From the NCBI RefSeq assembly GCF_018417595.1, contig NZ_CP070982.1:831501-895500 (forward strand): a DNA stretch of 64,000 nt. Direction: 5' to 3'. Under the pieces are notes generated by a model. The model was given only the letters and a program-made list of their open reading frames with translations, had not been told where the DNA came from and ran no database searches. The DNA is from Pseudomonas entomophila. GTDB lineage: Bacteria > Pseudomonadota > Gammaproteobacteria > Pseudomonadales > Pseudomonadaceae. Below, one piece after another: positions 61,066 to 64,000 of the stretch. Numbering within the stretch: the first letter of the stretch is position 1; every line of letters starts with the position of its first letter. Made by a program: the position numbers and the translations under genes.

Positions 61066-62226
61066 ATGAACATGCGTTTGCTGGCGGGCCTGTTGTTCGC
61101 CGTGTCGGTGGTCGGTTTCAGCCTCGGGGCGAGCCTGCCGCTGGTGTCGTTGCGCCTGCACGAGGCGGGGGCGGGGACACTGGAGATCGGCATCATATCG
61201 GCGATCCCGGCGGCGGGCATGATGCTCTCGGCCTTCATGGTCGACGCCTGCTGCAAGCACCTGACCCGACGCGTCATCTATCTGCTGAGCTTCAGCCTGT
61301 GCACCCTGAGCATCGCCTTGCTCGAGTGGGCGTTCGATTCGATGCTGTGGCTGGCGCTGCTGCGCCTGGGGCTGGGGATAGGCATGGGTATCGCGATCAT
61401 CCTCGGCGAGTCGTGGGTCAACGAACTGTGCCCGGACCATAACCGCGGCAAGATCATGGCCCTGTACGCCACCAGCTTCACCGGCTTCCAGGTACTCGGC
61501 CCGGCGTTGCTGGCGCTGCTCGGCGCCGACAGCCCGTGGCTGACTGCCGTGGTCACCGCGTGTTATGGGCTGGCCCTGATCTGCATCCTGTTCACCGTGC
61601 CCAACGACCATGTCGAACACGGCGATGAAGGCGAGAAGAGCTTCGGTTTGGCCGGTTTCTTCCGTGTCGCTCCTGCGCTGTGCGTGGCGGTGTTGTTCTT
61701 CTCGTTCTTCGATGCCGTGGTGCTGTCGCTGCTGCCGGTATACGCCACCAGCCATGGCTTTGCCGTGGGCATTGCCGCCTTGATGGTGACCGTGGTGTTT
61801 GCCGGCGACATGGTTTTCCAGCTGCCGCTGGGCTGGCTGGCCGACCGGGTCGAGCGCACCGGCCTGCACCTGGTATGCGGGCTGGTCGCGATGAGCATCG
61901 GTATCGCCCTGCCGTGGCTGCTGCAAATGACCTGGCTGTTGTGGCCGTTGCTGGTGGTGCTCGGGGCGGTGGCGGGGGGGATCTACACCCTGGCGCTGGT
62001 GCTGATCGGGCAGCGTTTCAAGGGGCAGGACCTGGTCACGGCCAATGCCAGTGTCGGGTTGCTCTGGGGCGTGGGCAGCCTGGTCGGGCCGCTGGTCAGC
62101 GGCGCGGCGATGGATGTGGCGCCCCATGGGTTGCCCATGGCGCTGGCGTTGATGGCGGGGTTGTTCGTGTGTTTTGCGCGGCAGGCGTATCGGCGGGCGG
62201 GCAAGTTGCAGGCGGTGGCGGACTGA
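61066..62226 (+). CDS. MFS transporter, YcaD-like
   Basis: The protein has 386 residues with 12 membrane segments. The N-terminus RLLAGLLFAVSVVGFSLGASLPLVSLRLHEAG and LLRLGLGIGMGIAIILGESWVNELCPDHNRGKIMALYATSFTGFQVLGPALL (segments 4-5, with the conserved Glu) are typical of the YcaD/YfkF branch. GWLADRVERTG is the second-half loop motif. The substrate is unknown. AAGGAG lies nine bases before the ATG. It is the second MFS gene in a row, probably transcribed separately because a REP unit and 480 bases intervene. Confidence 0.92.
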   Translation: MNMRLLAGLLFAVSVVGFSLGASLPLVSLRLHEAGAGTLEIGIISAIPAAGMMLSAFMVDACCKHLTRRVIYLLSFSLCTLSIALLEWAFDSMLWLALLRLGLGIGMGIAIILGESWVNELCPDHNRGKIMALYATSFTGFQVLGPALLALLGADSPWLTAVVTACYGLALICILFTVPNDHVEHGDEGEKSFGLAGFFRVAPALCVAVLFFSFFDAVVLSLLPVYATSHGFAVGIAALMVTVVFAGDMVFQLPLGWLADRVERTGLHLVCGLVAMSIGIALPWLLQMTWLLWPLLVVLGAVAGGIYTLALVLIGQRFKGQDLVTANASVGLLWGVGSLVGPLVSGAAMDVAPHGLPMALALMAGLFVCFARQAYRRAGKLQAVAD

Positions 62227-62251
62227 GCGCTTTGTGTTGACTGAGCTGGTG

Positions 62252-62280
62252 CATTCGCCGGCAAAGCCGGCTCCTACGGG
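62252..62280. repeat. Single REP-type palindrome
   Basis: ATTCGCCGGCAAAGCCGGCT followed by CCTACGGG is a solitary element of the CCGGCAAGCCGG subtype after the YcaD-like gene. Confidence 0.7.
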
Positions 62281-62291
62281 TACGGTGTTGG

Positions 62292-62313
62292 GCGCAAGAA
62301 GGGGCGTTTCATC
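62292..62313 (+). promoter_or_regulatory. Putative Ada-responsive element upstream of alkA
   Basis: GCGCAAGAA, GGGG, CG and TTTCATC in a row match, base for base except a two-base gap and one change, the element at 63019-63042 before ada. GCGCAAGA is the core of the E. coli Ada box. It ends 50 bases before the alkA ATG, with a TAGGAT -10-like box 16 bases downstream. Confidence 0.65.
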
Positions 62314-62363
62314 GTAGAGCGGTTGGACTAGGATGGAGGTTCCACCGTTGTCGAGCCGTGCCG

Positions 62364-62990
62364 ATGATCCTTGCCGACCTTTCGCCCCAGGCCTTTGATG
62401 CAGCCAGCGAGCACCTGGCTGGCCAGGACCCGGACTGGGCGCGCCATATCGCCGTTACCGGCCCTTGCCTGCACCAGGCCACGCCCGGTCGCGAGCCCTA
62501 CGAGACGCTGGTGAGGGCGATCGCCTACCAGCAATTGCATGCACGGGCGGCGGAGGCGATCCTCGGGCGCTTGCTGGCGCTGTTTCCCGAAACCGCATTC
62601 CCGACGCCGGAACAGTTGCTGGCGGTCAGCCCCGAGATGATGCGGGCCTGCGGGTTTTCCGCGAGCAAGACCGCGACGCTCCATGGCATCGCCCAGGCGC
62701 ATCTGGAGGGCGTTGTACCCAGTCGGGCAGAGGCCTTGCTGCTGCCGGACGATGCCCTGGTCGAACGCCTGGTGAGCCTGCGAGGGGTCGGGCGTTGGAC
62801 GGTGGAAATGCTGCTGATCTACAGCCTGGAGCGTTCGGACATCCTGCCAGTGGATGATTTTGGCGTGCGCGAGGGTTATCGCCGGATGAAAGGGTTGGCA
62901 AAGGCACCGACACCGGCGCGGATGCGCGCACTGGGGCAAGCCTGGAGTCCGTATCGCACCGTGGCGGCCTGGTATCTGTGGCGGGCGTGA
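62364..62990 (+). CDS. alkA: DNA-3-methyladenine glycosylase II
   Basis: The protein has 208 residues (MILADLSPQAFDAASEHLAG). It belongs to the HhH-GPD superfamily, which removes N3-methyladenine and other alkylated bases. The helix-hairpin-helix is LVSLRGVGRWTVEMLLIYSL and the catalytic Asp is in DILPVDDFGVREGY. EPYETLVRAIAYQQLHARAAEAILGRL is the usual N-terminal helix pair. It is shorter than E. coli AlkA (282), lacking its N-terminal sheet domain. GTG 62358 is an alternative start. It precedes ada by 99 bases. Confidence 0.93.
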   Translation: MILADLSPQAFDAASEHLAGQDPDWARHIAVTGPCLHQATPGREPYETLVRAIAYQQLHARAAEAILGRLLALFPETAFPTPEQLLAVSPEMMRACGFSASKTATLHGIAQAHLEGVVPSRAEALLLPDDALVERLVSLRGVGRWTVEMLLIYSLERSDILPVDDFGVREGYRRMKGLAKAPTPARMRALGQAWSPYRTVAAWYLWRA

Positions 62991-63018
62991 TGGCGCTATC
63001 GCGGGGCCGGTGAAGACA

Positions 63019-63042
63019 GCGCAAGAATCGGGGTGTTTCATC
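63019..63042 (+). promoter_or_regulatory. Putative Ada-responsive element upstream of ada
   Basis: GCGCAAGAA, TC, GGGG, TG and TTTCATC form the same element as at 62292-62313 and end 47 bases before the ada ATG. Confidence 0.65.
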
Positions 63043-63089
63043 TTCTGTGCCCTGCAAAGCTCATCGTATCGAACGAGAGGAGAGGCGCC

Positions 63090-64000
63090 ATGAGGTCTGC
63101 CCCGACGAGCTACATCACGGATGCTGAACGCTGGCACGCCGTACAGTCCCGCGACACTGCCGCCACCGGCCATTTCGTCTATGCCGTGCGCACCACCGGG
63201 GTGTATTGCCAGCCAGCGTGCAAGTCGCGCCTGGCCAAGCGCGAGAATGTCGAGTTCTTCACCGATGCCGCCCAGGCCGAAGCCGCCGGCTACCGGGCTT
63301 GCAAGCGCTGTGCGGGCGGCACTCAGGCCGTACGCCGCAGCGACCTGGTGGCCCGCGCCTGCCGCCTGATCGAAGCCGGCGATCCCGCGCCCAGCCTTGA
63401 CCAGCTGGGTGCGGCGCTGAACCTCAGCCCCTTCCATCTGCACCGTCTGTTCAAGGCCGAAACCGGCCTGACGCCCAAGGCCTACGCCTCGGCATTCCGC
63501 GCCCGGCGCCTGCGCGAGCGCCTGGACAATGCCCCCAGTGTCACCGAAGCCATCTACGATGCCGGCTACAACTCCAACAGCCGCTTCTACGAAAGTGCCG
63601 GTGAGCGCCTGGGCATGCGCCCGCGCGAGTACCGTGCGGGCGGAGAGGGCGCGACCATTCACTTTGCCTTGGGCCAGTGCTCGTTGGGCGCCATCCTGGT
63701 TGCCCAGAGCCAGCGAGGCATCTGCGCGATCCTGCTGGGCGACGAGCCCGAGCCATTGCTCGACGAGCTGCAGGACCAGTTCCCCAAGGCGCGATTGATC
63801 GGCGGCGATGCCGGGTTCGAGCGGCTGGTCGCCGAAGTGGTGGGCTTCGTCGAAGCCCCGGCGTTGGGCCTGGCACTGCCGCTGGACGTGCAGGGCACGG
63901 CTTTTCAGGAGCGTGTCTGGCAGGCGTTGCGCGAGGTGCCGGTGGGCACCCGGGTGAGCTACACCGACATCGCCGAGCGCATCGGCGCGCCCAAGGCGTT
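63090..64000 (+). CDS. ada: Ada: methylphosphotriester/O6-methylguanine methyltransferase and activator (3' end missing)
   Basis: Visible are 303 codons; the window ends inside the gene. The N-terminal Ada domain has the four zinc Cys (Cys40, 44, 71, 74: TTGVYCQPACKSR ... ACKRCAGG), where Cys40 is the expected methyl acceptor. An AraC-type HTH follows (about 90-180: LNLSPFHLHRLFKAETGLTPKAYASAFRARRLRERL ... YDAGYNSNSRFYE). The C-terminal methyltransferase domain starts near 195 (IHFALGQCSLGAILVAQSQRGICAILLGD); its PCHR active site lies beyond the window. GAGAGGAGAGG precedes the ATG. It adjoins alkA, consistent with an adaptive-response pair. Confidence 0.95.
   Translation, partial: MRSAPTSYITDAERWHAVQSRDTAATGHFVYAVRTTGVYCQPACKSRLAKRENVEFFTDAAQAEAAGYRACKRCAGGTQAVRRSDLVARACRLIEAGDPAPSLDQLGAALNLSPFHLHRLFKAETGLTPKAYASAFRARRLRERLDNAPSVTEAIYDAGYNSNSRFYESAGERLGMRPREYRAGGEGATIHFALGQCSLGAILVAQSQRGICAILLGDEPEPLLDELQDQFPKARLIGGDAGFERLVAEVVGFVEAPALGLALPLDVQGTAFQERVWQALREVPVGTRVSYTDIAERIGAPKA

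Overview
The window is a continuous stretch of a GC-rich Pseudomonas chromosome, most likely from the P. putida group. The grounds are the housekeeping gene order, protein sequences that read like P. putida or P. aeruginosa orthologues, and about 17 loci carrying the REP/BIME palindromes typical of P. putida (paired GGAGCGGxxTxxxCCGC and CGGGCAAGCCCGCTCCCACA arms). There is no phage, transposase, integron or CRISPR array. Species and synteny statements rest on memory, not on a search.

Positions 1-17240 hold the conserved translation/transcription block: the end of carB, greA, a DUF4149 gene, yhbY, rlmE, ftsH, folP, glmM, tpiA, secG, tRNA-Leu(GAG), tRNA-fMet, rimP, nusA, infB, rbfA, truB, rpsO and pnp. 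All lie on the plus strand except yhbY. A strong sigma-70 promoter precedes tRNA-fMet, and a row of terminator-like hairpins lies between that tRNA and rimP, which recalls the NusA-controlled metY-nusA-infB operon.

Positions 17241-30100 hold a BON-domain periplasmic protein behind a sigma-54-type promoter, an NCS2 nucleobase permease, a PilZ c-di-GMP receptor (MapZ type), cstA with its small partner and a CobW/YjiA GTPase, glyA, the large GGDEF-EAL protein MorA, and a basic Ala/Lys-rich protein. Positions 30250-37140 hold ettA, gdhA, an atypical GreA/GreB paralogue, a small lipoprotein, an Lnb-like (DUF4105) protein with a barrel-like C-terminus, and a DUF3015 protein.

Positions 37390-48000 hold a Lon-related protease with a degenerate P-loop, several conserved Pseudomonas small proteins, a YqhA-type membrane protein, an FKBP isomerase, a small gene behind a near-perfect Fur box, a PhnA/YjdM zinc-ribbon protein, ispB, rplU-rpmA-obgE, proB and creA. 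Positions 48100-54450 hold the MukBEF-like condensin mksF-mksE-mksB, then a candidate holD (DNA polymerase III psi) overlapping rimI. Positions 54550-64000 hold a secreted protein of unknown function, an M15A peptidase, a LysR/LysE pair, tRNA-Met, an orphan fecR with a Fur-like box, two MFS exporters, and alkA and ada (ada cut by the window end).

The most promising observations are a shared regulatory element at the same distance upstream of alkA and ada, the envelope cluster around the Lnb-like protein, the orphan FecR, the MapZ-CstA-MorA neighbourhood, the sigma-54 site of the BON gene, the candidate psi subunit, and the Gre paralogue whose catalytic tip is rebuilt.
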